From the NCBI GenBank assembly GCA_963402885.1, contig OY727097.1:17794001-17858000 (forward strand): DNA of 64,000 nucleotides, in the 5' to 3' direction. The position numbers and the translations under genes are program-made. A model generated the notes under the pieces. It was not told where the DNA came from and did no database searches. It saw only the letters and a list, made by a program, of their open reading frames with translations. This document shows positions 27,133-39,570 of the stretch, in pieces. This DNA is from Antedon bifida. Lineage: Eukaryota; Echinodermata; Crinoidea; Comatulida; Antedonidae. The first letter of the stretch is position 1. Each line of letters starts with the position of its first letter.

Positions 27133-27616
27133 TGAATGAAAAATATATTTGAAATGAACTTTAAAATAATAAAGTGGTGATGTTTATGAGAATTCTTGCA
27201 TTCTATGATGTCATTATACTATGCGTCCTGGTAACAAACAATTCAATCAGGGAAATTTGTACGCTTCAAATGAAGGGTCAACTTCCTATGACATTTGCAA
27301 TAAGTTGCGTGCGTGTACATCCTTCAAACTTGAAGAATGTGCAAAATCAATATCTAAATAATTTAGCGAATATTTCAGGTAATTTTTAGCATTTCAAAAT
27401 TCTTACTTTTTTGGGGTGCATAACTAAAATAGACACAATTTAACACTGTACTTATAATATAATCAATTTTCTGCATTCACATTTTGTTTAAAATCCTTTT
27501 GTTTCACACGTTGTATTGCATGGATCACCTAATTCATCAAAAGTTACGAGTTCACATCTAATATTAAAATTATATTTATTAATTACTGAAATGTAAGTAC
27601 AATTATAATAATATAG
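27133..27616. other. Intron sequence without recognisable features
   Basis: AT-rich stretch between the hairpin-ended element and the LINE fragment, with no recognised signal. Confidence 0.5.
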
Positions 27617-28672
27617 TGGCTTCCAGTTCATTCTGGTGTTCCTCAGGGGTCAATCCTCAGTCCCCTCCTTTTTAATCTGTATGTGAACGATATTCCATCG
27701 CTGTTTCGCTATTCAGATTGTCTTATGTTTCCTGACGATCTAAAAATTATTAAAACTATCAACAGTTATGAAGATGCTGAAATGCTTCAGGGAGACCTTA
27801 CTAAATTTAGTTCCTGGTCCACTTTGTGGGGCATGATGTTAAACTCTTCCAAGTGCAATATTTTGTCCTTTACTTTAAATAAAAATAAAATTGTTTATGT
27901 CTATTCCGTCGACGACAAACCTATTAATAAGGTGCATCAACATCGTGACCTTGGTATTATTTTAGATAGTTTCCTTACTTTTTCTTTTCATGTTGATCAT
28001 CTTCTTAATAAATGCAATAAGCTGCTTGGGCTGATGTGGCGCAATGGAAAATATCTTAAGTCGTTCTTCCAAAGTTTATAATTTTTTTTGCCTTAATTCA
28101 ACCTAATTTAGACTTTTGTTCTGTTATTTACAATTCAATCTCCAAAATCCAAGCCTCACGTATTGCCCGACTCTACTCTAGATTTTTGCGCTGCATCAGC
28201 CACAATCAGAATAACCTTTTTAAATGTAACAATATTTATAATTGTGATGATGATAAAAAAATATATCCCATATCTCATGCTTCATTACGTAGATGTCACA
28301 ACATGATGTTATTTTTCTTTTTAAATGTCTTCATTCAATTTTTGACTGCAACTTTATCTCCAATTTCGGTATTCGTGTTCCCGCCCGTAACTTAAGAAAC
28401 AACAATATCCTTTGTGTTCCCTTTTGTAGAGTCAATGTTCTAAAAAATGGTTACATCAGTAGATTAAGTTTATATTATAATAAAATTTTAGTCCAGGCCC
28501 ATCCCCATATTGACATTTTTATTTCCAATCTTTATCTGTTTTGTCGTAATTTAAGTGTTTCTGAGTTGTTGTAATTGTATTGTATATGTTAAACCAAGCT
28601 GTAAGTGGCGGATTTGTTTCTGCTGTTGTTTCTGGTTTTAAAAATAAAATAAAATAAAAAAATAAAAATAAT
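27617..28672 (+). pseudogene. 5'-truncated non-LTR retrotransposon, RT remnant (Jockey/CR1 group)
   Basis: Reverse-transcriptase fragment. HSGVPQGSILSPLLFNLYVN is at 27637-27696, followed by a decayed catalytic box (FPDD where F/YADD is expected), then DLTKFSSWS and GMMLNSSKCNILSF. After a frameshift near 28080 it continues LIQPNLDFCSVIYNSISKIQ, and after another near 28290 FGIRVPARNLRNNNI to a stop at 28574. The 3' end is an (AATAAA)n-like tail at 28640-28672. At least two frameshifts and the catalytic-box change make it dead. The clade assignment is approximate. Confidence 0.85.
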
Positions 28673-28773
28673 GTTTTCTTAATCTTACATAAGATCATTT
28701 TTACCAGTCAAATTAGAAATAAATAAATTTTAAATAGAAGTAAAAAACAAAATAATTCAAGCTAAACACATAC

Positions 28774-28921
28774 TTGCAATTTTATTAATGAATGGCAACT
28801 CCCAAGCATACATCTTGATTACTTTTATATTGCTGATAATCTCATCCATTTTGCTTACACGTGCGTCAGTAATGGAAACTGCACTCTCTCGAAGGCTTGA
28901 TACTATTTTGAAGATCACCAT
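28774..28921 (-). CDS. ABCC5: ABCC5-like exon: TMD1 cytosolic extension with KMYAWE
   Basis: An exon of 148 nt starting in phase 0 and ending after one base of a split codon. The acceptor is TTCCTTAG and the donor GTATGT. It encodes 49 codons including TDARVSKMDEIISNIKVIKM followed by YAWE. The motif TD.R...M.E......IKMYAWE is a hallmark of ABCC TMD1 (human ABCC5: TDERVQKMNEV...IKMYAW). The leading Met is not a translation start; it continues FFPLQ from 41513-41686. A copy of a TIR element begins only about 20 bp upstream of its acceptor, at 28943. Confidence 0.95.
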
Positions 28922-29050
28922 CTAAGGAAAACAAAAACTATACTTAAAGATGTATTGTCCCCAAAAACATGAAAAATGAATATTAATAAAAAAAAAAGAA
29001 TGTTTGCATTTTGCAGTTTTAATAAAGTTATCACAAAAAATAACATTTAG

Positions 29051-30881
29051 TCGGGTCAAAATATGAAAATATAAGGCCTAACCCCAAAAAAATTGCAAGA
29101 AAATGTTTTTTGATGTATTACAATAAAATATGGTCTCAAAAAACATATATAAAAAAAAACCCAAATCTGACTACCGCAATGGTTCAAAATTCGACGTTAA
29201 AAAAGATGGCCGCCAATTTTTAAAAATCTGTAACCGCTTGTAGTAGACAGCTGTATTTCGTGTCAAATTATTCAAAATATATATGTTTATATTTACACTT
29301 TTAGAACATTTTGTTGAAACATGACCGGAAATTCCAGTTTGTGACCTTTGACATATATGGTATGACGTTTATATATATCTACGTAACTGCAAATCACAGA
29401 GTCTTGAAATTGGTGTCAAAATGTTCAGAACATACATATTTATATTTACCCTTTTTAAACATTTTGTTGAAACATGACCGGAAATTCCATTTTGTGACCT
29501 TTGACCCATAGATGGCATAAAAAAATGTTCATATCTACGTAACTAAAAATCATAGAGCCTTGATATTGGTGTCAAAATGATCAGAACATACATATTTATA
29601 TTTACTGTTTTTGAAAATTTTGTTGAAAAATAATCGAAAACACAAGGTTTTCCCTTTGACACGATGTCTATGCAGAGCCTGTAATATACATACAGGATCT
29701 GGAAGAATTGCATGTGAAAATGGATTAAAGGAAAGGCAAATGGCAGTGAAAACAATCAAATGCAAACAATGGCAAAGGAACTTGATTGTGTAACTATACA
29801 GTTTGAAAATAATGTAAAAAATAATAGATGCAAGAGAAAAAATATCACGATACACACCAAGAAATGTCAACAAAAGGAAGAATTAAAACCATCTATAGCA
29901 CATTGGCCTCTGATATATCAATGAGTTAAAAGCTGAACAGTTACAGATTAAATCAAAGTAATTGGAAGCAATAAAAAGGGAGAAGTGAAACAATGCTAGT
30001 GAAACTAGCACGTTTACAATGATTAAAAGAAGGGGGTTAAAGGGGGAGAAAGTTGTAAGAGCTGTGGTGCAATAATGAAAACAAAATATAATAGAATTCT
30101 TCTTGAACATGCCTCAAATCTTCTTTTCTATTCTTCAATTACAAAGGAGCAGAAGAGTGGTATGTCGGAACAATTAAACTGAACGTCCACAAACCTGGCA
30201 GTTATTACAAATAAAGATTCCTCTAAATTAATCTGTAATCAAGTTAGGAATAAATTAGGTATTTTATATTTAAGAATTTTTACAAAACACTACGTTTGAA
30301 TCTTCAACACGATGTGTGTCGTAAGTGCGTAAAAGCAGATTACAGGCTCTGCATGAAAATATCATTCGCGTAAAACATGCCTCATGTATATGTATGTGAA
30401 AATATTTCAGGCCACAAGTATCAAAGGTCAAAACCTTGTGTTTTCGGTTACACCTTGTGTTTTCGGAACAAAATGTTCAAAAACAGTAAATATAAATATG
30501 TATGTTCTGAACATTTTGACACCAATATCAAGACTCTGTCATTTTTAGTTACGTAGATATGAACATTTTTTTATGCGAGATATATGTCAAAGGTCACAAA
30601 ATGGAATTTCCGGTCATGTTTCAACAAAATGTTCAAAAAGCGTAAATATAAACATATATATTTTGAACAATTTGACACCAAATACAGCTGTCTACTACAA
30701 GCGGTTACCGATTTTCAAAAATTGGCGGCCATCTTTTTTAACGTCAAATTTTGAACCTTTGCGGTAGTCCGATTTTGGTAAACTTTTAATATATATTTTT
30801 TGAGACCATATTTTATTGTAATTTATCAAAAAACATTTTCTTGCAATTTTTTTGGGGTAATGAAACAGTTTGACTCGACTA
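29051..30881. mobile_element. Large foldback element, arms about 450-600 bp
   Basis: The left arm begins TAGTCGGGTCAAA and runs through ACCCCAAAAAAATTGCAAG, GATGGCCGCCAATTTT, TGTAGTAGACAGCTGTATTT and TGACCGGAAATTCCA. The same blocks occur inverted at about 30430-30881. A shorter inner inverted pair (TGCAGAGCCTGTAAT / ATTACAGGCTCTGCA) lies near 29673 and 30335. Within the left arm, the ACATTTTGTTGAAACATGACC GGAAATTCCA module occurs twice (29308 and 29459). No transposase was recognised. Confidence 0.75.
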
Positions 30882-30912
30882 ATTTTCACTTATAAAAAGA
30901 CAAATTCAATGG

Positions 30913-31675
30913 TAAACTAGATTTGAACTCGTCACTTTAACGAGTTAGTTATCCGCACAACAACAACGCCACATGCAGGTACGCTAGAAAATGTGAACAG
31001 AAACAGATTACAGCACTATTACCTGATAATAATATGTTGGTGCTAAATTATGTCTATTTTGTGCTTTATACAGTATAATACGTCTGTATCTATCTACATA
31101 CAGTGTAACATACTGAAACCAACGTTATTCAAATTTTGTGACATGATGACGTCATCCAAATTAAAATAGTTGTAACTCATGCAAAAGATAAATGATTACA
31201 TTGGACAATATTAAAAAATGGGAGAAAATGGAATATAAATAAGCGAGATGCGTTCTATTAAATGTGATGAACTATGACGAAACAGACAAAAATCTACAGG
31301 TGGGATGAAACCAAAAATAAATTGCAAAAACCATTTTTTACGCTTTGTACGAGCTGTGCGCACAAGCGGGTGCGCAAAACGCAAACAAATTTGAACATTT
31401 TTAAAAATTCATTTTGCATGTTTTGAAATTTCAAATACGCGTACTGGCGTAATTTTGTGCATAGCAATCTTCTGACCAAGTTATACAATCTTATGTTGAC
31501 AAGCATTAGAGATACACTGCGGACAAAATTCGTGGAAAGAAAGAAGAATAAGATAGGAAAAAAACCAAATCCTGACAATAACAAGGGGTTATCCGCCAAG
31601 TGAGGATAACCAAAAAAAAAGTTGATGATCTTATACAACCACAAGGAGTTATCCGCCAAGGTCCGGATAACTAAT
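30913..31675 (+). mobile_element. Hairpin-ended element, variant A, copy 6 (internally deleted)
   Basis: The 5' hairpin at 30926-30946 has one stem mismatch and is followed by GTTATCCGCAC. The 3' end has two hairpins, 31588-31610 (GTTATCC...GGATAAC) and 31647-31672 (AGTTATCCG...CGGATAACT), separated by GATCTTATACAACCACAAGG. At about 760 bp it is shorter than copy 5. Confidence 0.85.
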
Positions 31676-31836
31676 TAAACCAAAACCCCATTAACTTAAA
31701 GTAAGTTTTTCATACAGTTGTTTTTTCGATACATATTTTGGTCAAAGTGAATATTACAATCATGACATTAAAATGGCTTATTCAACAAAAACATTTTAAC
31801 AAATTATTTTTTTAGGGGGACAATAATCATCTTTAA

Positions 31837-34800
31837 ATCCTACGAATCACTAATAGAGATTTTGTTATACCTTGAAGACACAGAAAATGTTATAGTTAAA
31901 ATCATAAGATAATGGCTGTAAATAAAATAACTGCAAAGTTAAAACAAGTTTATGTTTAGTAAAATAATTCTTATAATAAACTTCAATCAAGCAGCACAAA
32001 TTTAAATCTGGTTTTGTTCTTGGAATTATAAATTTAATTTAAAATTCTTATGACAGCCAGTTATGTTAATCTAAATCTGCCTGAAGCTGTTCAACCCAGG
32101 CTAATCAGCGATCAACTATAATTGATCTTATGTTTTAAATCTAAAATTGCATACACATAGCAACAGCTTTACTCTGTCATCATATCATTGCCTATACTGC
32201 AACTATACAAAGGGAATTGATTTTGAACCTTAAACTAGGTACAGCTTATCAACCCTTTCGCACGAAATGTCAAAATAAAATGAAAATTGCCAGTCTTTCC
32301 CCAGACGACAATAAAATTGAATCAATCACCAGAATACACCAATATGGGGAAAGGGGTAGGGGTTGTTCCAGCTGAACATCACTTGAAATGACTTCCTTCC
32401 AGTACAGAAACAATGTTTCACAAGGGACCCTTAAAATCCTTATAAGACATATCAACAATGTGAATCAAGCAAGCTACAACAACACAAATGAAAAATGCTG
32501 AGCAATTCATTGACCTGGGGCTAATTAATATTTACAATAAATTTATGAAACTATTAACATTTAAAATATACAGTATTTCTCAACTGCAGTAATAAGCCTG
32601 AAGTTTAAATGGTATGTGTATGTACCATACTAAACACAGACGATAACAAAGCATCTAACTCTTATTCTTTTAGGCCTACAGTATGTTATAGTAAATAGAA
32701 ATGTTGAGCAATTGTATCAACTGCAGTCACTTGCCTTTTTTAAATCATTAAAGTTGAAAATAAATAACGATGATGATCGAGCCGGACTGCTAATATTTAC
32801 ACATTGTTTTCTTTGTTCTATTTGTTGCTGGGACACGCTCACATGAAGTGTTGCAAACCGAAGGCCATGTGAAAATTGGAAAAGTCTTATAGGACTTTTA
32901 TTTGTAATATAGTTTGACTTACACTTGCTTCGTTCACAAACCATAATGACTTAATTTGATTGGTCAATTTGAACAATCATCATTATAGTTGAACTTGGTT
33001 AAACGTAAGCAATTTTTAACGTTTATTTTGAATCTGGTTAATTCAATGCAATTCATCCCAACTAAACGTCGACTGAAAACAGGCTTTTAGCCAAAAAATA
33101 AATTGTCTCCTTAATAGTGGTTTTTGTGGGAAAAAACAAAAACAATTTACTGTATACCAATATGAACAATATGGACCTGGACTGGAAATTGAAAATGTAG
33201 CAGCCAAACATTTCACCAATAAAAACTGTACATAATTGTTATGATATCTATTTTTTAAATATAATTTTAAAATATCATCAAATTATTCGGTCATTTTTGT
33301 GATGGAAAAAGAATACTGTCCTATTAATTGAATCAACCATTTGTCCCACTCAAAAGTGTCTCCGTCCCCTTAATAGGGGTGTTTCCTGAGTATAGGGGTT
33401 TGCCGTAGTGTAAAAATATTGCTATTAATTAGTGTAATAAGCATGTCCCCTGAATAGGGGTGTCCTATTAAAGGAAAATAGATGGAACAGATCTAAAGAT
33501 AATTGATGGAATTTTTGTTTCAGTTCTATTATAACACGTAATATAATATATAGAATATTAATGCAACAAAACAGTCACCTCATAAACAGTTAAGCTTAAG
33601 AATAAGAGCAATTTTCTGTCACATTTTTCAGGACAGCAATAAAAATAACCCTGTGTAATCAGGGTTTTATGGACTATCCTGGTCAAAATACATGTTTTTA
33701 GAAACATGCCACTATAACTACTGTATACTTTTTAAATACAGTAAGCCTAATTGTTTAGCTTATGCTTTGAAATTTTAACTTCCATTTCTTATCTAGGATA
33801 TTGCTTGTAATCTTGTAATTAAACAGAATCATAAATATAACACACAGACCTAATGCCTGGTTCTTTAAGTAAATCATAATTCATATTTCAATCGATTTCT
33901 GACTACATCAAAATTGTCAATTTTTGCCAACGACTTTATCTTTGTCCACGATATATGTTGTATAATAATTCTTTTTTCATTCGGTTTAATTTATGAGCAT
34001 ATCTATGTGAAAAACCTTGACCTTGAATGTAAAAAAGTTAATAGTCGACAAAGTTAATCGAACATGACACGCCACACAAACTTAGTATTATTTTAGGTAT
34101 CACAACTAAAAGAAGTAAATGGTAACAACTGTATAATATATGTCTATAGCAATATCATAATCAACGTTATAAAATTAAATTTAAAACTACTAAAGGTTTC
34201 TCTATTTTTCATAACTGATCTTGTATGCAGTAGAAAAAACAATTGCCGTCTTCACAAAGGATTCTATGTTTTCTTTAAGTCGGATAGTCTTTGAAAAATT
34301 GAAAGAACTACATGCCTTCTTAGCTGATGAGGATTGACATTTTTAAATAATGGTCTGAGAAAATATAGGCTTAGTTTGTTTAAAATATAAAATAAGAGTT
34401 ATTAACACAGTTGGTCATTTTTTCGTGCATATTGGAATTAACTAGAATAATAAATTTTTATGTCACCAATGAACTTTATAAATTTCCTAAGAAGAATATG
34501 AATTCGTCTGAAGATTGCTAATGATAGAAAACATTTACATGACTGTGACCGTCAAAAATGCTACTAAAATTTATTAGTATTTATCAGTATCAGTAGATTG
34601 TACTTGCTGGAATAAGCGGACATATTTTTCTGCTTCATATGCTTAGTTTTCCGTTTCATTTTAAAAAGATTGTTGCAATATAATTAAATTAACACTGGCT
34701 CTTTAAAATATGAAAATGTATGAGTTTACTGCTTGATAAACATTAAAGGAATGGCCCAGCATCGAAGTATATGACAAAAATCAGTTCGTTTTTGTTTTGA

Positions 34801-35030
34801 TCCGGAGTAGACAGAACATTCCACCTCCACATTCCGCAATCCGCCGCCGCCCGGAAGAATACAATTACTAACAAAGATAGAACATTGAGTTATGCACATT
34901 TTATGCACTGGTCCTGACGTTCCACTGGTTATATTCACGCCAAATATATACGCCATATGATACGTCGTGCGAGTCAGTCAAGTCTTACTTTCTACAACAA
35001 TTTAATGATTTTGCTGTTAAAAAGTGAGGG
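31837..35030. other. Intron sequence, mostly unrecognised
   Basis: Long AT-rich stretch. At 33355-33480, repeated blocks of the type GTCCCCTTAATAGGGGTGT occur three times in diverged form; a related string is at 11335-11360. No exon or clear element was otherwise seen. A 76-codon minus frame at 34726-34956 in a GC-richer patch resembles nothing I know. Confidence 0.5.
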
Positions 35031-35110
35031 GACAATCTCCCACTAAAAAAATATGTGGGGTGGGGGACATGTCCCTCTCGTACACCCCAGGATCTGCGCC
35101 GGTGTGTGAG
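35030..35110. mobile_element. Decayed transposon fragment
   Basis: ggggacaatctcccac...gtggggtgggggacatgtccc...ccaggatctgcgccgg is the style of a widespread invertebrate DNA-transposon end. Only this fragment is visible. Confidence 0.35.
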
Positions 35111-35858
35111 GTTATGTTGACTTGTGATTCAAAATCAATGGTGTGTGTGCCTTATAAAAATGTTCTACTCGACCTCAGCCAAAATTGAATTGGCCTAGCT
35201 TCCCGGCCTGCCTTGTGCAATGATTCAAAATGGATTCATTGAATAATAGTTTATTTAGAGTATAGTAGGTGTGTTAGGCTCTTATTCCAATCCCTTATCA
35301 TGTATTATGTAATATATCTGCCAAATTTTTCAGTGGCCAATTGCATATAGCGCCCTCTATGTTATAAAAACTCAAAATAATTGCGAAATACACCTCCAAT
35401 GTTTCTTTTTAACCGAATTGTGTTAGGCTTTCCTATACTACATCAACCATAAATACAAAACAATCAATCAATACTAATTTTGCTCAAATTAATTAAATAA
35501 TGTGTATACGGTAGTCATAGGCTATTTTTCTTCAAAATAGGCAATTTATTTATTTTTTTTATATTATTTTCTGAATATTTTTAAGGATGCGTGAGAAAAA
35601 TCGAGAGCAAGACTGGCACATTATGCATTAGAGTTGGCAGGTATAGTAATAAATTATTGTAAAAATTAATATTATTAATAAAATACTGCAATATACAGTA
35701 CAAGTTATAAAATACAAAGTATTTAATATTATATATTTGTACTTCATATAAATCTTTACTGTAGATTTTTCAACATTTTTGACAATAAAATGCGTTTCCT
35801 AGGTAACCAATCTACTTGAATTTAAACAACTGGTCATTTGTATAGTGACAAAACCACT

Positions 35859-35926
35859 ACCAATACAAGGTATTACAAAGCGAAATATACCAATGGTATA
35901 TATCACTTTGTAATACCTTGTATGGT
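35859..35926. mobile_element. Short foldback MITE
   Basis: The arm ACCAATACAAGGTATTACAA at 35859 onward pairs with TTGTAATACCTTGTATGGT ending at 35926, with a central ATATACCAATGGTATAT palindrome. No coding content. Confidence 0.7.
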
Positions 35927-36154
35927 ATTATCATAGTAAAAAAAATATCTGCTGCCAGTTTTCAATGTAATATTCAGTTAAAACTGTAATTAATACAGAA
36001 ATTGTAGCAATTATACTTTGCCTTACAATATAGATAAAGTGTACGTCAGTACAGTAAAACAAAGAGCATAATTTAAAATGAAAGTTGCTGATAATTGGGG
36101 ATAAAACACATCATCTAAATTAATTTTATAATAATAAATAGCAACTTCTCCTAT

Positions 36155-36570
36155 GTCAAGATATAAATTCTTGTTATCCAAACCTTTATCTCAGGAAAAT
36201 TAACCACATCAGGAAATATTTATTCTCGGAATCATGTAAAACCATAATCTACGCTGTACTCGCTGCTAAACTCGACTATGGAAATGCACTCTTGTTTGGA
36301 CTACCGGATTCACAACTATCACACTGCTGCCAGAATCATCACTCGTAGGCCCTACTAGACAACATGAACACATCACACCAGTACTTTGAAACTTGCATTG
36401 GCTGCCCATTCAATTCTGCATTAAATTCAAACTGCTTCTCATAACATACAAAGCTCTAAATGGACTTGCAACTCAGTATATTCCTGATCTTCTTGTACAT
36501 TACACTTCGTCTCACACACATTGATCAAGTTTTCCGTGTTAGATCACATAACAATGATGTTCTTAGATAG
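36155..36570 (+). pseudogene. LINE RT C-terminal fragment (CR1/L2-like), frameshifted
   Basis: Reading across frames gives LRKINHIRKYLFSESCKTII then YAVLAAKLDYGNALLFGLPD, a gap, NTAARIITRR, and later HWLPIQFCIKFKLLL-, TYKALNGLATQYI- and PDLLVHYTS-type strings. This is the classic region after the RT palm in CR1/L2/Crack LINEs. At least three frame breaks and stops show it is a dead, 5'-truncated copy. Confidence 0.75.
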
Positions 36571-38880
36571 AAAATATATTTTCTTGCACAAAAATGTATG
36601 TACCGTTATAATTGTGGATTGAGCAAGTGTGACAAACATTACCTTATTTGGTATTCTATGAATAAAGTGTGTCAACAATTTGCTCTACCTTAGACTGGTC
36701 TAAGCAATGGTCTAACAGGAATGGCTTTAAGTAAGAAAATCCAACCAACAACTTCAATCAGGATTTCAGTTGAGACTTTAACTGGGAATTTATTTTGCCA
36801 ATGGAAGTTTAACTAATTGTTTAAACTCAGCAATAAACATGTGACTGTAAATAGAAATGTATCACAAAGAACTATGCCTTGTGTGGCCAGCGATCGGTCA
36901 AACTTTTGAGAGATGGCTAATAAATGAATAATGCAACAGTTATTTGTGTATGATAATCAATTATTTTAACTAACTTTATTTGTTTGTTGATGACATCATC
37001 GATATACGCATTCGTAGATTTGTAAAACGTGTATACATATTCTCATTTTTAATATCAATGCCAAACTAAGCTAAATTTTTTATCCAAGTTTGGGGAGAAT
37101 AAAAGCAGAGAGAGTAAAGCAGGTTGACCACTTTTATCAACCCCATGCCCATATAGTATTGTTCACATTCTAATAGAACAAGTCCGAAAACTAACTTCAA
37201 CTAATAAATGTCAAAGTGATCAAATTTAAAAGGATACACAATTCTTTTCATATCCTGTGTAAAATAAAAATGCACACTGGGATTGAACATTTAAATTGAC
37301 ATGCCATTGCTTCAAAATATACTTGAAAGAAATCAATCGGTAGCGAGAATCACTTCTTAGGATCCTTGCTAGTGATATGTTTCAAGTGATTAGTTACGCC
37401 ATTCAGATTGAGTGACATCAAATTCACTTAGAAATTCAAGATATTTTAGAATGCAAATTAAACATTAAAAAGTAGTTTGTATTACAGAGGCCTTGAACTT
37501 ACTGGGGAAGGGTTCAGGTGGGGAAACTTATATAAGTTGATTTGCATATTAGTATGTGATTTATTGACAGCGAATGGCTTTCACTGCTATATTCTTCTGT
37601 AATGGATTTTCATTATTAAACTTACATGATTTACAAGTAACAAACACATAAAAAAAAGTGTGAATTTGAATATATCAACAACACAAAATTATAGGACAAA
37701 GAAACAGTATAAATACATGAAAGGGTAATCTTTAAAACTTTATAGATGGCAAATGACTATCACATATTCCTGGTAAATGGATCAATTAAATAATCCCTTT
37801 TACATTTGAAGATAAACTATGGAATTATAGTTTGCAGGAAATTCATGTAGTTCATATTTTTCTAATTTAATGGCGGTTTAAACGGAAATCCATACAATTA
37901 CGATGGATAAGCCATTTGTGAATGTACACAACAAACAACCTTGGGAAAATGGATTATTATGTAAAGAATTTGATGATGTTTTTTTAAACAATTATAATTT
38001 TTTAATTCAAGGTAGTAAACTTGTTCATAAAAATGTGTAATAACATACCTAGGCTCACTAGGATGACATTTTTTCATAAAGCTATTACTCCAATGTTTTA
38101 CATTTTCTGAAATGCTTTCTTAAATTTGAAAGATTAGAACAATTTATTTATAAATGCTATTCCACTGACAAGTTTTCTAAAGTCTCAATACCTGCTTCTT
38201 AATGCTTTCCTCCAGTTTTTCCTATTATTAATGCTTGCCTATTTGGATTGCTGTCAAATTTAAGATTTTGATAGTGTTGTGCCTATTTGTCGGAAGGAAA
38301 GCAAATTGCGTTTTAATATGAAATACAAATGTTTAAATACTTATTTAAGAATAAACCTTATAGGCCAATGGGTTTAATGCAATCTAAACCCTCTAAATCA
38401 ATTTTGATGAGTAAATTTATCTTTTTTTTGTCAAACATTTTTTATTTAAATCACATACAATTGTATTATTAATTTTAAAGTGACATGATAAACAATGTAC
38501 ACTATTCATTAAATTACTCATTCATTGAACACAGCTGTCAGATAAGACCCACTTTGTCATTTACAATTAATTGCATAGACATCATGAATAATCATAAATA
38601 AATTTAATTATGGAAGAGTGTGGAAAAGGTATTAAAAATACGTTTTTATATTTTATTTGTCCTAAGACCTATTCTTGAATAGAAATCATTTTCTATAATC
38701 TATGGAACCGTCGCTATCTATGGAAATCACTGTAACAGTGTGGCCAAAGATTTGGAAAAAAATATAAAAAAGATTTATGAAATTATGCTAAATCCAGATA
38801 TAAATTGACAGAAAGTTGGTCTATAGTAAAAATAAGAAATGGCAAAACAATTGATATTTGAAAAAAAAGGGGGGTGACCT
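36571..38880. other. Intron sequence without recognisable features
   Basis: AT-rich intron. No exon, long repeat or terminal inverted repeat was recognised. Confidence 0.5.
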
Positions 38881-38881
38881 T

Positions 38882-38938
38882 GGCCCCTACAACACGCTAA
38901 AAATTAGTGTTTAAATTTAGTGTTGTATAAACGCAGCC
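38882..38938. mobile_element. Relic of the TATACAACAC foldback MITE
   Basis: GGCCCCTACAACACGCTAAA and TTTAGTGTTGTATAAACGC form an inverted pair that matches the end hairpin of the element at 727-1070. Confidence 0.55.
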
Positions 38939-39099
38939 AATGTCAAAGCAAGCAATTTTACTAGCCCAATCTATTTTGATTTTTTTTTGTCGAAATACCA
39001 TTCCAGGTTTTTGTTACTGTACAATAGTACTTTGCTGAGATTGAAAACTTCAGTTTCATAATTATACAGACATTCTGTGAAATATTTAACTTTGCTTAT

Positions 39100-39500
39100 T
39101 TATACATCAATAACCGGTTTTTTGACGTAACCATATGGCTACTCAAATTTTAAAAATACAATTTTTTTCTCTTTTGTACTAGTTAATCCAATTTAATAGA
39201 GCACATTGCACTAATGCGTTTCCCATTTTTTCCTAGATTTTAATACGTTTTGTCTCAATCAATTGATTCTCTTTCACATGAATTCATATAAAAATGTTGT
39301 CTATCTGATGTCAAGCTCTTTTTTAAAGAGAGCGCACTTTTACCTGTCCAAAATTCTCCAAATTTTCATTAATGTAATTATTTAGATATTTATCTTCTAA
39401 AATAGTTATCTCTATATGTCAATTTGATGACGTCATCACGTTAATAATTGGATTTAAAAGATGGGTCTCGTAATTTCATTTATGCTACACTATATATAAC
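39100..39500 (-). mobile_element. Hairpin-ended element, variant A fragment, minus orientation
   Basis: Read on the minus strand it contains GTAGCATAAATGAAATTACG, AGACCCATC, one TGACGTCA, AGCGAGATGCGCTC-like text (decayed) and the ACTGGCCATATG-like block (here AGCCATATGGTTACGTCA). Neither terminal hairpin is preserved. Confidence 0.6.
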
Positions 39501-39537
39501 ATATATACAAAAAAATATATACAAAAATATTTTTAAA

Positions 39538-39570
39538 AATTATTTTTTTTAGGGGGACAATATAACTAAA
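39538..39570. mobile_element. End of AAAGATGTATTGTCCCC-family element
   Basis: ATTTTTTTTAGGGGGACAATATAAC matches the right end of the family member at 28943-31836. The remainder is missing or unrecognisable. Confidence 0.45.

Larger units (their letters stand above)
28943..31836. mobile_element. TIR element of the AAAGATGTATTGTCCCC family, carrying two nested insertions
   Basis: The left end CTTAAAGATGTATTGTCCCC starts at 28943. The matching right end AGGGGGACAATAATCATCTTTAA is at 31814-31836, preceded by GACATTAAAATGGCTTATTCAAC. The interior is interrupted by the foldback element at 29051-30881 and the hairpin-ended element at 30913-31675, so this copy is the oldest of the three. Confidence 0.75.

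Noticed and set aside
34726-34956. 76-codon minus frame in a GC-richer patch
   Set aside because: No homology recognised, no splice context, and its flanks look like decayed repeat sequence.
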